Source: Bolinopsis microptera
Taxonomy: Eukaryota; Ctenophora; Tentaculata; Lobata; Bolinopsidae
Direction: 5' to 3'
NCBI RefSeq assembly: GCF_026151205.1
Contig: NC_087074.1
Coordinates: 15,670,962-15,734,961, forward strand
Length of the DNA stretch: 64,000 bases
Positions 11,341 to 24,800 of this stretch are shown piece by piece. Position 1 is the first letter of the stretch, and every line of letters starts with the position of its first letter. The notes below the pieces were generated by a model. That model saw only the letters and a list, made by a program, of their open reading frames with translations. It searched no databases and had not been told where the DNA came from. A program made the translations under genes and the position numbers.

Positions 11341-13507
11341 TATCACAGCTTTACAGAGCTAGATATATATCTTCTACAAAACTATTGTTTAGCTTTCCTC
11401 TGTTACGAAGTCGGGAAATGATAAATTTCTAATTTTGTTTCTGAAAACACTAAATTAATCATGTTGTCATTTAGAAAAAATCAGTAATTTTCTGGGAAGA
11501 GCCATCGAATGATACTCAATCACGGAATGAAATGAGGTATTTATATCCCGCTCATATGATTAACCAACACCACAAGGAAGGTGGTTAACCATGTCAGAGC
11601 GGGTGACTGTGAGTGATGTGAGCAAATGTGTAAAAGCGAACAAAGGTATAATTCATTATAATATGGCAAAGACAAAATTAAAACATCTTTTATTGTAAAC
11701 CACACTAAACTAAGTATAAGCAGAAACCATACAATACAGATAGGTACATTATAGTAATATTGGAAAATAAATTTCAAAAGCTATTTGTCTAAGACACAAA
11801 ATAAGTCATAGAATCTCTTTTCCTGATAAGAGCCTTTTCCTTGTCACACCAAACGAGTCACGAAATAGAAATTTAACCCAAGAAAACATTTCATCTATGC
11901 GACTCATAAATAATATTCCAATCCAGATTTTACATTAGTCAGAGACTGTGGAAATGGGACGTAAAATGTGGAAATGGTAAGCAAATCATAATGATCGTTT
12001 TTTTCTGGCCCACCCTGTAGATTGACTATTCGTCAACTTCCAAACCACTGTTCCAACCTCCTGTCAGACTACAGTACTAATATAATTAATACAGTACTAG
12101 TATAATTAATAACATTTTCAAGAAAATTTTTGTTTTTATGAATAGACTCAGTTCAGCGATGACGATGTTATAATGAAAGTAGGTAAATCACGATGCGACG
12201 TTCGTTGTCACATTCATATTCAGAAAAAATTAGAACCTTTCTCGGAAGAGCCATCAATTGAGACTCAATAACAGCAAACAGTGCACGACTGAAACAGATA
12301 AACCTTTATGAAACTGAATGCAAAGGAACGATGTTATAAATTATGGGGTCCTAATGCTTCAATGCAGCTATTGGTGAGTATCTCGACTAAGTCCCCGATC
12401 TGGTACCCTGAGTCGGACAGATACCGCTGTCGGACAGATGTCGCTGTCGGACAGGAGTCGTGTTACCCGCAAAAGCAAATATAACCATTAATTAATCATT
12501 GACAATTTAATTTCTGCGGAAATTGATAACGCGAAGGTCGTGGCTATTTTAAAATAAGATTTTAGCATTTTAACTACATGAAACAAACGGCATATCGCCG
12601 AAAACATTTAGATAAATTCTATAGTTGACATAATACATTCGGTGATCCTCAAACTCTACTAACTGTTTCTGGGGCCAATGGGTATTTTTTTGTGAAACTT
12701 GATTTCGAGATGGCAGTTGACCAACAAACTAGGACCAGTGACCGAACTTTTGAGGGGTCCCGGACCCCAACCGCCAAACGGTGCCCGCGGGGCAGCCACG
12801 CCCATATTTGGTCCAAATTTGGCCCAATTCAGCCAAATACCCTCGACATGCCCAAAAACCAGGTTTAAGGTGCTCTACTTGTAGCTAGTGGTCTCCAGAA
12901 CTCGTATATGAAATTTCGTCAAGATTGGACAAAAAATGACTGAGTTATGAGCCAAAAACCATATGCCCATATTTGGGCATACGCACCAAATTTGGTAGAT
13001 TTCGTCCCATAAATTGGTCAAATATCAATATTTTTGAATAAGACTTACTTTATATGAAAAGTAAGCCTAAACTGCATATTCTCTGTAAGTTATAGCTTTA
13101 TATCAGTTTAAATGTGGATTTAAAAAAGAAAGAAAAAAAATACCCCAAAAAATGAACAAAATTGCCCGTATCTCCGTTCGCGACATTCGCAGAATTGATT
13201 TCATCAATTTTGAAATAACTCAATCAGTTTTCAAAATTTTTGCATGAAATTTTCGGAATCGACTCTCAATCGCTTTTCCACCTTATTATAGCAAGCCGAT
13301 TTTTAATTTAGGCCTCTAAAAACATTTGGCGGCCAATTCTGAATTTTGCCGGGAAAATTTTGGAATTTGGCCGCCAAATTTGACAATAAAATACCCATTT
13401 GGAGATTGGTTGGCAGCCAAATCTAAAAAAGGCTGGGACCCAAAAATAAATAAGGTCCTATAGCGAATATACATTGATTATGAAAATGTTTAACCCTAAA
13501 ATTACAG
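11341..13507. other. Intergenic or 5' intron region of the SNX29-like gene
   Basis: No exon was recognised. At 11530-11640 there is a short motif (TATATCCCGC...AACCATGTCAGAGCGG) shared with the tails of the ORF1 elements near 44.4 and 55.6 kb. At about 12000 a lone CCCACCCTGTA mariner-type end occurs. 12690-13040 is a dispersed repeat, inverted at 44965-45320. Confidence 0.5.
12690..13040 (+). repeat. Dispersed ~350 bp repeat (copy A)
   Basis: Matches 44965-45320 in inverted orientation over about 350 bp. Shared blocks include GTGACCGAACTTTTGAGGGG, the palindromic CATATGCCCATATTTGGGCA and CAAATATCAATATTTTTGAA. It carries no protein motif. The class is unknown. Confidence 0.75.
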
Positions 13508-16500
13508 GCAGTTACAAGAGACACTGAATAGAGAAATGTTGACGCGAAGTTCGCTGAAAGAGGAGATTGGGCACATGCAGAGTACGTTCATACAGAGACA
13601 GAGCCACGATCAGGCAGTTATTAGAGGGTTACAGAGGTGAGCAGTTAATTATTATGACATCATCAATTATATTATCGTTTGGTTTATCAATTAAGTTATC
13701 GTTTGGTTATTTTCAATTATCAGATTATAATTATATTGGGACTTAACCTAGTTTCGTGTATAGTAGTAAGGCAAATTTTAACTTCACCTAACTCCATTTC
13801 AAAGAACTAGAAATTTGGCTCGATTTAAAGCCACTGATTTTACGATCATGCAAGCGCAAACCCTTTTAATGCCAGGCATGTCCAAAGTAATTAGCTTATA
13901 GACTAGAGGTTCACGCTATAAAAGAGGTTTAACTATAAATGAACCTTGGCGACTCTATGGTATAATCACGATTAACAAGAAGCTGAAAGTTAATGCCCTG
14001 TACATGCTGGAGGCTTCCTGTCTGGAAATACGCGTACTTTTCGCAACTCTGGTATTCCATTTAATTTACCACCCATTAATCTTCAACCTTTCAAGGCATT
14101 TATACCGTTCAACTCGACAACCAATCTTATAACAGCTTCCTAGGAGTAGGAACATATTATGGATACTACATATGAACATAAACCCATACATTTTTTTTAT
14201 TAAATACTTTTCAAATTTTACAGAGTACAGCAATAGATGAATATAAAATAGAATCGTTCAAAATAACGCCCCCATCAGTAAAATATGATGGGCACCCAAA
14301 CACGGTAAACACATAGTGAACTATGTCCGCAGTAACTTGGACCCATTACATCGAATTAATCTAAATCCAAAAATTTATGAAAAACTATTTAATAACAAAC
14401 AAATCCATGGTGAATAACTGTGGATATAGAGTCAAAATTGGTATTTCAATACGTCAAATTCCAGATACATTAGATACAGGTCTGATATGGTCATTAATGT
14501 GTGAGAAGGTGTGCGGGTGAAGTTTGATGATGTTGAAAGTATAGGAAAGGTACATAACAAATTAATAAAACAAAAATAATAATATTATGGGGTGCAAAGT
14601 GACTAGGCTAGACTGTTGTTTCACTATCCAATAAACATTTCCATAGGTGCTTAGTGACCTCAGCTTTGAAAAGACTAGTAGACACAATCTGTCTTACCTG
14701 TAAAGGGAGTCCATTCCACAGTATATGGGTTCTGTAGAAAAATGATTTTGCCAGTGGGCTATTTGAGGTACATATGGTGTGTGAATTCTGACTTAACTTA
14801 GGTAAAATTGATGACACAATAGACAGACTGTCGAGGTGGCAACGACCAACGTCTTAGTCGAGAAGTGCCCTGATATAAAGAGAGATAGTGAGGCAGCGAT
14901 ACAGGAATTAAATTGTTCAGAACTTTGTGGAAAAAAATAAGATCATTCAAGTCAAACTTTTGAGACAAAGGGAGAATGTCGACAAGCTTGCACTTCTTGA
15001 ATTATTGCTCAGGTGGATAACTGCGGCCCTCTTCAGACAGAATCCATTTAATAGCTTTCTTTTAAGTGATTTATTACAAGGGTGCCAGATTATGGAACAA
15101 TTTTCGAATTGGCTACGAACCAGGGAGAGGTAAAGCGCCCGGCGACGTTTCTGATCAATGACAATATGGCCATTTCTTCTGACCATACCAAGTTGTTGGC
15201 AGGCCTTAATATAAATTCTGTCGCACTGACTATTCCAACTTAGCTTAGGAGTAACATCAACTCCAAGATCTTTTTCTAACTCTACATAGTACATACACAA
15301 GAGGAGAGCCATCAAGATTATATGCGAATGGAGGAGATAAAGATGGTTTTCCTGAAACAATAAGCACTTTACATTTTGCTGGATGGAATCGCATTTTGTT
15401 TCTTAGTGCCCAGTCAGAGAGATAGTCTATATCCATTTGCAAATTAGTATTATCAGAAGATGAATGTATTTTACGCCAGATTTTTGTATCATCGGCATAC
15501 AAAATAATATCAGTATTATCCGAAAGGCCAAGAGGAATATCATTGATAAACAATACAAAAAGTAAGGGACCAAGGATAGAGCCCTGGGGGACACCAGAAT
15601 TAACTGAGAGGGTAGATGAGATCTCATTACCAGTAACCACTATTTGGTAACGGCCTTGAAGGTAATTGGTAAGAAATTTGAGAAGTGTACCATCAATGTT
15701 ATATAAGGTCTTTAGCTTATGAAGAAGGATATCATGATTTACAGAATCAAATGTCTTAGCAAAATCAAAATACACAACATGATTGATAATGTTTTCGTTA
15801 AGAGACAATGCCAGGCTATCACAAAAGTCAACCATATTGGTTGTGCATGACTTGTGCTCTAGAAAACCATGCTGCCTGCGATCAAGAAGGGTACTTGTCA
15901 AAGAAAGCAGTTTACGTTTAACAATGCGCTCAAAAACTTTCATGACTAAACAAGTAAGGGATATTGGTCTATAGTTTTCAACCTCACTTTTCTTACCTTT
16001 CTTAAATATTGGGACAACATTTGCAAGTTTCCATTCTTGTGGAATGTAGCCGCTGTTGTAGGATCCACGAAAAATGCATGTTAGAGGGTTAGCTAAACCT
16101 ACGGAACAATGTTTTGAATTTTACCGTGTATGCCATCTGGTCCATGGGCTTTATTTGAATTGATATTTGAAAGAAGCTTACGAACATCCCGATGATCGAA
16201 GTCAATATAAAAATCAACATCATTGACATAGGAGATGTCAGTGTCATAAAGTGAAGGATCCGAAAATTGGTTATAAAAGAAAGAATTGAAAAGTTCAGCT
16301 TGATCTTTGGGTTTGAACCGAAGCTGTGAGTTTTCTGAATTAACTAGCAGTGAAAATAGCGTCCATTCAAATATTCACTTGTACAAAGTAGAAGTCCTAA
16401 CCAACCCATGCAATAAATCAGACGGTTACACAGTACACACCGTGTGCGCTCTTCGAGAGCAGGACATTATATCGTGTACCCAGTACAATACCATATAGCC

Positions 16501-18777
16501 TCCTCTTGAACCAAACTAAATATTTCGCATATAATACGAAGCATACTGTCAATCGGCAGCTTTGACATTTTTTTATATATTGTTTCAATGTTGTGTTCAT
16601 TATTTTGACCAAGTTTTGAATCAAATCAAGTTAATTGTGAATAGCATCAAGCTGGTCCACGTCAGTATGGTGCACGTCGCTATCATGGTGCACGTCAGTA
16701 TGGTGCACGTCAGTATGGTGCACGTCAGTATGGTGCACGTCAGTAAAAGATTTGTGGATGGAAATTACAGGCAATCAAACTTTAATAAAATTATACTACT
16801 TTGAGAATAGAATCTGGACATAACGCCTTCTCCGGTGATTCGATAAGTCCATCATGGTGTACAGGATCAAAGGGGGAAATACTAGAAATCAAAGGTGGTG
16901 AACTATCCTAAATATTGACGATGAACACATTTCCATTTAAGAGCGTTAGAAATCGTTCACATTTTGCGTCTGCAGCAGCCGAAGGGAAGAGGGTTAAATG
17001 GGCGAAAATTGAAAAGCATTTCTTACTTCTCACCATAAGCAACCAGTAACAAAATGACCGGACAAATGATCGTTTCGAAAAGATATATTCAAACAAGTCA
17101 AAAGAGAGATAGTTCTAATGTACCGTCACAATAGTGACTTTAATATATAATCAAGAGTACTAGCCTGCTGATTTATCGCGGCTGTTCTCATCTGAAACTA
17201 TGCTTGGTGTAGCTCGTTGGGATAGTATAGGAATTCTAGTTCCTATAATTGGGAATGAGGTAGTTGTCTGTTCACAGATCGCCCTCTAAACTTACAAGGA
17301 AATATTTCCTGTAGATCCTTGATATATAAGCAACATTTGACAGAGCATAGTGTGGATTGAGCTATGTGCCCATGGGCGAGAACCCGGTGGATGTCCTTGC
17401 TGTACGGCAGTGTTAAACAAGGAACTGAAACCGAGGGGTTCCGTTCAGGCCCTTCACACTTTGTTTCTGTCTAGTTCTAATGTACCGTCACAATAGTGAC
17501 TTTAATATATATTCAAACGAAAGCACTTTATGGTAAACTTCCTTCCAGAGAGAATCAGATGTTAAAACAACAACTAAAGAAATACGTTACAGTCGTACAA
17601 CAACTCCGTAGAGATGATCGTATCCCATCAGACCACGACCTCTCGTCAGGTAACTTCGACCTCACCTTGGTAGCTGATATTTTACTTGCATTATAATTTT
17701 TTTCTCGCGACATTTTTACCGCAGCTAAATGGTGCATCTGATCATTTTTGAGGGCAATTTTCAAGGCGAGAATTTTTGGCAGGAGTTGAAAGGCTCCGCA
17801 AAAATCAAGCTATGGCTGGCTCAATTTAGTTAACGCTGCCTACAAATGATCTGAAGATGGCACCCGTCGCCAATGTCTGGTTTGTGATAAACCCGTTTAA
17901 ATACCGTGAATTAGATATCAGTTTTAAACAACAATGAACGGTTTTGTTTCAAAATTATTCAGTCCTTTTTTTTTTTGGTTTTGATTTTGGTTTATAGAGC
18001 TACACGCCACATATGTCCAGGTTCATTATAATATATAATGTAGGACTTCTAGGCAATGTGCTTGGTTGTGGGACACACTCAACTAGGGAAGTTGAGAGGC
18101 CTCAAATCAAGTCTCATTAAAGAGATATCAACAGAGTGTGAGCCACTGCCAGACTAACCTGTGATTAGAGTTTGCCAGGCTCTATGAGTGTGGCAGAGAG
18201 TGTCTTCTTTGTCCTATCCTTTGTTCGTGATGCTGATAACAGACTCTTGTTGTAGGTGGTGGTGACAAAAACTCATTTGCATGATTGGGTCTAGAGATGG
18301 GTCGATCTCAGTACCGTAATTATAAAACCATTATCTGAGAACTTGTCTCAACATAGAAGATCTAAATGACATTAGGTCTAAACTGGGTCGATTGAAAAGT
18401 GAGCTACAGATTAGCGGCTGGGAAAAACAAAGGGATGGAGATTAGTGATTAACTATGCACTATGCAGGTAATCAGTACCTAGGTGCTGAGTGAACGTTTG
18501 GCAGACCGTAAAATCCGAAATAAAAACTGTTAATGATTTAAACATCCTAGAATTAAGTGCCACAACCATGAGGTTATAAAGTCAAGAGGGTCTAAAATGG
18601 ATCTAATTGTATAATGTGCTACCGAGAAAAGTACTTAGCAAAGTACCATGAGGTAATTAAGCTACTATAAGGGGATAAATGGTGATCGTGAGATAATAAT
18701 TAGAAACAATGCCTCATGATAGACGATAAAGTGAGTATATGAATGGAAATAGGTACAGAAATAGCTCCGGTAATTAT

Positions 18778-18808
<31 letters not shown>

Positions 18809-21800
18809 CTCCGGTAATTATAGATGGGAACAAATAAGATGATTATGTACGGAGCTGAAATATAGAGGATAGAGGAGAGAATAAATTGCTAAGACATTAA
18901 ATGGGCAGATTGAAGTTTGAACTATTGAAAGATACCGTGTCTTCACAAAGAGGGTCTAAATAACGACTTCTAAGTGTTGGGGCTAATGAAAGGGTGCTGC
19001 AAAATAATATCAGAGAATATATATAACTTAAGAAAGAAAGAAGTAAAGGGGATAAAATGGATGCTGTAAACAAGCGAAGTGGTCATAAATGACGGGAAAT
19101 ATGGCCGGTATCCAGAAAGTAGAATAAATATAAGCTCTGGTGTTTTAAAACGTTGAGCATGAACCTGAGAACTAAATTTGAATGTTGTGATGCAGGGTAT
19201 GAATGTGGTGCTGGTTGTGGTGAGTGTTCAAGAGTTGTCCAGCCACGAAGTATGGGCTAAAATACACAAACATGTAAACATACACAATGCAAAGGAATTG
19301 GTAGCCGCCACACCTGACCAAGCAAGGGAACGAGTAGAAGTCAGGTGTAGTAAGGCAACAACTAGTGAAGCATTTGGAATTTGAGTCCAATGTTAGGCAG
19401 GAAATTGGACAAGGAACCAGCACCTCGTGATCTTCTGAGGAGAAGTCCGAGTGAAGATAAATTTAACAGTGTTTTTATACAATGTTTTTATACTGCACCG
19501 TTGAGCAAGAGCGCGAGTAACGGAACTATGGTGAAGAGAGACAAAAGTAGAAGCAAAGCTGAGAGAGTAAATCGTGAATAATAGGAGTCTGACGACTGCA
19601 AGGTAATAAATATAGTGTCCAGAAACTGAAAACTAATTAGAAGTAGATAGTGCTGCTGTAAGTGTAAGAGTGCAGATAATGTAAAAGAAAAGGTCGAACT
19701 TTATGCGCGAAAAGAGTGCACAATCAAGTGACACTGGCGAGAGAGCGCGAGCGTGAGTAACAGGAAACTAACAAAGTGCAATAGACAGGTGATACTAAAG
19801 AAAGCGCACGCATGAGTAACAGGACTCTAGTCTTCACAATGTCGAATGAGTGCACTAACCAGGTGACTCTAAGGAGAGCGCACGCGTGAGTAACAAGACT
19901 CTATCGAAGGGATCTCAAACACGAAGCGCACGAAAGCTAGAGTATAACGTGAGTAAAAGGACTCTGACGACTACTATGTTATTGTTACAGAAAAAGTGAC
20001 CAGAAACTGAAAACTTAATGAGTAGATCAAGAATTTAAAGAGGTGCAGGATACCAGCTGTAAAGAAAAATGCTGTTTAAAATGGAAGAGTGCAGATATAA
20101 TTATAAGTAAAGGTGAAGCCGATTGTAAAGTCTTAATAAAACTTCAGCGCAAAAGAAATAGTGTTTGGATTTGAAGGGTGAGACACCAAACCGTGAACGG
20201 ACTTCATTCTCTGTGAGACCAGATTTCGGCTTTGACAGCAGAGCGGAGTTGTAGTAGTTGTACTAGTATAGGTCCATGCTCCCTTGCTTGCGTGTAGTAT
20301 GCTGGTGTATCGTTTCCATCAAAGGAATAAGGAACGTGGTCTTAAAACTTGCTGAAACTTAGCCAAAATCGCTTTATGTCAGAATCACTCTCTCTTTTGC
20401 TAATTGTGGAGAAGCCGCAATTAGAGAGATGGGCCATTAGAGAGGGGAGCTCTGAAAATTACAACGCACGGGAAACTGCTAAACAGGTGATGTGATGTAT
20501 TTAGTCCTTACGGTAATTTGGTTAAGCTTTACAGGCGCTAAACTTCTTTAGCAGACGCTCCAAATCCCCACAAGGTTTGATTGACGTTTTTTTAATTTTT
20601 TTTAGAGAGGCTGGGCCTGGTTAGCCCACGAGAGGATAGCATATGAATGCTTTGCCTACCTCTGGGGTATGGCAGTCCTGTGGGAGGATGCCAGTGGAAT
20701 CAAGATGTGTAGGTAATCAAGGATGATGGTAAGTGTTGTGGGGTGTGTCATAGATAAACGCTTAAGTGGTGGTTGAGTGTGGAAGAGAGAGGCGTTTGAT
20801 TGACGTACTTTATCATATAGTAAGATATTACAACAACCTGCAGAAAATAGAAATTAGTTACCTGTTGAGTGTTTGATTTTGAGAAACACTTAAGTTGTTA
20901 GGTCAACTTTTAGTATGGGATATGTAAGATGTATTTGGAACTATCTGTGAACAAATTCAATAAGATCGTTTCTCAGCGTAGGTTGACCGCAATCATCACA
21001 TTTATGGGGTCGAATGTTTGGAAGCTCTGAGTCATTCAATTGCAAGTTGTGATGATATATCCTATTATGACGCATCTTAATTTTTGACCATGATCTCACA
21101 TCTTAATTTTGGATTAAGTTTCGACCTTAACAACTCCTTGAAAATAACATGTTACTAGAAACGAATGAGGTATAACGTCTTTATTGGTTATTAGTCTGGT
21201 TAATGAGTTACGAATTACAAAAGCAACCTTCAATTGATAAAATTGTTAATAGAATAATTGTTAATCACACTAAAAAATGTTTCAAATGTCTAAAGCATCT
21301 TAATCGAGTCATTTGATCTAGTTGACTACGAGATACTGCTTTATAAGCTGCAGAGAACTATGATGTAAGAGGCATCAGCTTGTCTTGGTTCGAGTCGTAT
21401 CTAACTAACCGGAAACAGTATGTTCACGTCAACGGTTGTAATTCGGAAGAATTGGGGATTACCTCATTGTTAAACGCTGTTTAACTTTGATGCACAAGGT
21501 TTACATAGGCGTAGCACCTTCGAACATCGGTAATATATTTGAAAGAGCATCACTTAGACAAACGGCAAGGATAAATAGTATTTTGAAATTAACTAGTCCT
21601 CTTAAATTAAAACCTAGTGATTTAGCGACCACATTAGCAATGTCCTCCTTGTATATTTTCTGTGGAACTCAGTTTGCGTAGTTCAGACCATGGCAATTGC
21701 CGCATGCAGGTATACAGCTCATGCCAAATCTATTGGTCAAGCAGCTGTCTCCAGTAATACTCACCTGACAGTTACAGGAAACGGATTCCAGTATGGAAGA

Positions 21801-24800
21801 TTGTGATGCCAAAATTTGAAAATTCTAATATTTTAGACCACGCCCATTCAATATTAAAACACCTATATTGTTCTCTCTGTATATTATGGACGCCTTTTCA
21901 AAATGTTGTATCTGATCTGAAAAAATGAGGCAAAACGGATTATAAATGACGACATTATCAAGTATTTTGTGTATCTCGTTAACAAAATTGACTGGGTGAT
22001 TATGTGACACCGTGACACGACACCTTAATTGGGCACCCTTAACAATTCCCATAATGTTTAACGGGGTGGTTAACGGGGTCACCTAATCACGTGATTAGGT
22101 TAACCAATCACCTTATCACACGTAATGATTAATCTCGTTATGCTTCGTATCTCGGTCATCTGAGAAGCTAAAGCTCTATTTTTTTTTCAGGAAAAACGTA
22201 ATTCGAATGGCCAAACACAATTCAATAAAAATTTAGCTCGATCCGACGATCCAAACTATCAAATAAATGCAAAAATGAACCTTCAAAAAAATTAACACGA
22301 ATATTTTTCGATTTGACAAATTCCTCGAACCTGCAGTGGTGGTAGTAAGTCATACCGGAAAGAATTATTTCAATTCGGCACTCAGTGACTGAGCTATTAT
22401 AAAGGCCAACGTTTGCACACTGACTTTTGGCCCACTCTGTACTTATCACAACTTTGCTGATTCAAGGGTTTATCAAAGTTACTTTACAAGTATTGAAACA
22501 ATTTCACCTTCAGAAATGTCTCCTTTTGTTGCCCTGAGGTCAGGGGTGTAGGAATGATTTTCTTCATGGGGGGCCAAATTTTAAATATTTTTTGTCGCTT
22601 CGCGCCAAAGCATGAATTTCAAAACATTTTCGGGGCAAGGATAAAAGGAAATTGCGGCATGTGCGGAATCGCGATTTTTTCAGTTCTCCGCGACAAATTG
22701 CGCATTTTCCTTTAAATCTGAAGACCAAATCCGCCTATTTTCCTTCAAATCTTCGGGCCAAATATCACGTTTTCTAATTCTGTATACGAAACCAATCACA
22801 TCCACAGCCTTCCGAATGTAGGTACGGACTTCAGAAAACAGAAAAAATATTTTCGGCTCATAACGATCAGAGTAGCATGAAACATGAACAAAAGTAGTTT
22901 CCAGAAAAACTTTGAAAAATTTTGACCGAAAAAGTACTTTTTTCCCACAAATTTTTAAAAACCTAAATTTAAAAGTTAGCCTTTTCGGCCCCTTGCCCAG
23001 ATTTTATTGGGGGCGATGCCCCCCCCCCCCCCCCCCCCCCCCGCTTCCTACACCCCTGCCTGAGGTTGTTAAAGGTCTGCAAGACTTCTTCATGATCACT
23101 CTCCCGGCATAACTAGCAAGAATCTTGACTTTATCGAACCCATAGATGTATCATGTAACTACTAACTGACCTTGTCCGAGCCCGAAAAATTGTGACTTAA
23201 CAAATGATGTCCACCTTGCTTAGGGGACGTTTGGCGTTTGCAATTGATGTCACAAGTCCCCACTTTGGTTGTACCGAACAAGCTGTTAAACAATTTAAAG
23301 TGTATGTGGTTATTCATAGGCGTAACGCGAAATAAATCTATTAAAATCGGCGTGACTTTTTGGTGCTCAAGTTTGCGTAGAGTTGAGCTCTCGGAATGGC
23401 CTAACAGTATTTTAAAGTTAAATGATGTAAATTAAAATTAATCTGTAAATTATGTTTTATCATTGTAAACGTGTCAAAACGAGGAATATCTCACAGAATT
23501 ATGTTAGAGAGAGCGGCAAAAAATACTGTCTGCAGCAAAATAACACGATTTTTTGGTGACCAATTATTTTGTTGCACGGCGGTTTTTAAAAGGTGATATC
23601 CCAACAATCCAATTATTTTAAAGCTCAAAATAATATGTAGAAGTCATTTGAGAAACTGCCTGAACTCTGAGTCTCCTTGACGGAGCTTGTGATAGTAACC
23701 CATCTTGACGGACGAATGACGATGTTTCACCAACTTGAAATTGAATGACTTAGAGCTTCCAAACCGTCATTCGATGATTGCAGTCATTTTGATAGGGTTC
23801 CTGATCTCTGAACTCCCACCAAGAACAGAGATACGAAATTTCACCAAGTGTAAAAAGTTATGCCCATCGATTGGCGATGGAAATAATTTTCTGGGTGTTC
23901 TTTAGACCCTATTACGCCCTCCTACGTTGAGAAACAATCTTATTTAATATTTTCTCTTATGATTCTACTTCTAGATCTCCCAAACTGTTCATTTGCAAAA
24001 AAACGCAATTATCACTTGCTATAATCGTGATTTACCACTAGATTATCCATTGGGATCACGGTTCGGTAATCTGTGGGTGGACACATAACGCACGGTTAAC
24101 GCACGATTAACGCACGGTTCACGCACAGTTAAGGCACGGTTCACGGCTCACGCACGGTTAACGCACGGTTAACACACGGTTAACGCACGGTTAACGCACG
24201 GTTAACGCACGGTAAACGCACGATTAACGCTCGGTTAATGCACGGTTAACACACGGTTAACGCACGGTTAACGCTCGGTTAATGCACGGTTAACGCAAGG
24301 CGGTTTTAGCGGATATTTGTATCCAGGCTCAGCTATCTGACATTATATATCTTCAGTACTGGTAGAAGTTCCAGTGATACAACCACTACAGATACCAGCA
24401 GCTCAAGCTAATGTCTCCTTCAGTAACTCAGCTCTAGAACACAAACTAGCGCAGGTAATTATATCTTCTCACTGTTCCTAGGAGACTTATAGTGCAAGTT
24501 ATATTGTATCTTCTCTTATAACTGTAACTAATCCTCTAATCCTCATGTGGCGATTTAAATACAGTCTTAAAGAGTGGTTCAAAACGTTAAATATATTAGA
24601 CGAAATTCATTCCATTTAGTCTGGCTTTTTACTTTTGAAGTTGAACACAATATGAAGCAGCAATCGATCAATTAGCTTTCAGCATTTATCAATCAAATCC
24701 CCGAATATCTCGTGTTCAAACAAATATTACGAGTATTATTCAGGTATCAGAAATGCATGGAGAGTTAATGGAACTGAACCAAGAGTTGGTTACTAAGAAT

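Larger units (their letters stand above)
13637..17548. other. SNX29-like intron with LINE and 15 bp repeat
   Basis: Holds the dispersed repeat at 14190-14470, the minus-strand LINE at 14608-16330 and the 15 bp array at 16660-16745. The block GTTCTAATGTACCGTCACAA occurs twice (about 17112 and 17474), suggesting a local duplication or a target duplication around 17.1-17.5 kb. Confidence 0.55.
17650..24356. other. SNX29-like 6.7 kb intron
   Basis: Contains a (CAA)n run at 18778-18808 and degenerate repeats of a GAGCGCACGCGTGAGTAACA-like motif at about 19500-19960. It also holds a LINE fragment at 21305-21680, a mariner-type end at 21946-22446, a hAT MITE at 22541-23058 and an 11 bp array at 24075-24300. 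Nothing coding was recognised between 17.7 and 21.3 kb. Confidence 0.55.

Noticed and set aside
11097-11432. 111-codon plus-strand frame with LEYLLQ repeats
   Set aside because: It is generated by the 24 bp minisatellite and lies antisense to the GPCR-2 first exon.
12699-12884. 61-codon frame with proline-rich start
   Set aside because: It lies inside the dispersed repeat shared with 44965-45320 and has no conserved motif.
24075-24300. Possible CRISPR or origin-like repeats
   Set aside because: Short 11 bp tandem units with no spacers and no associated genes.
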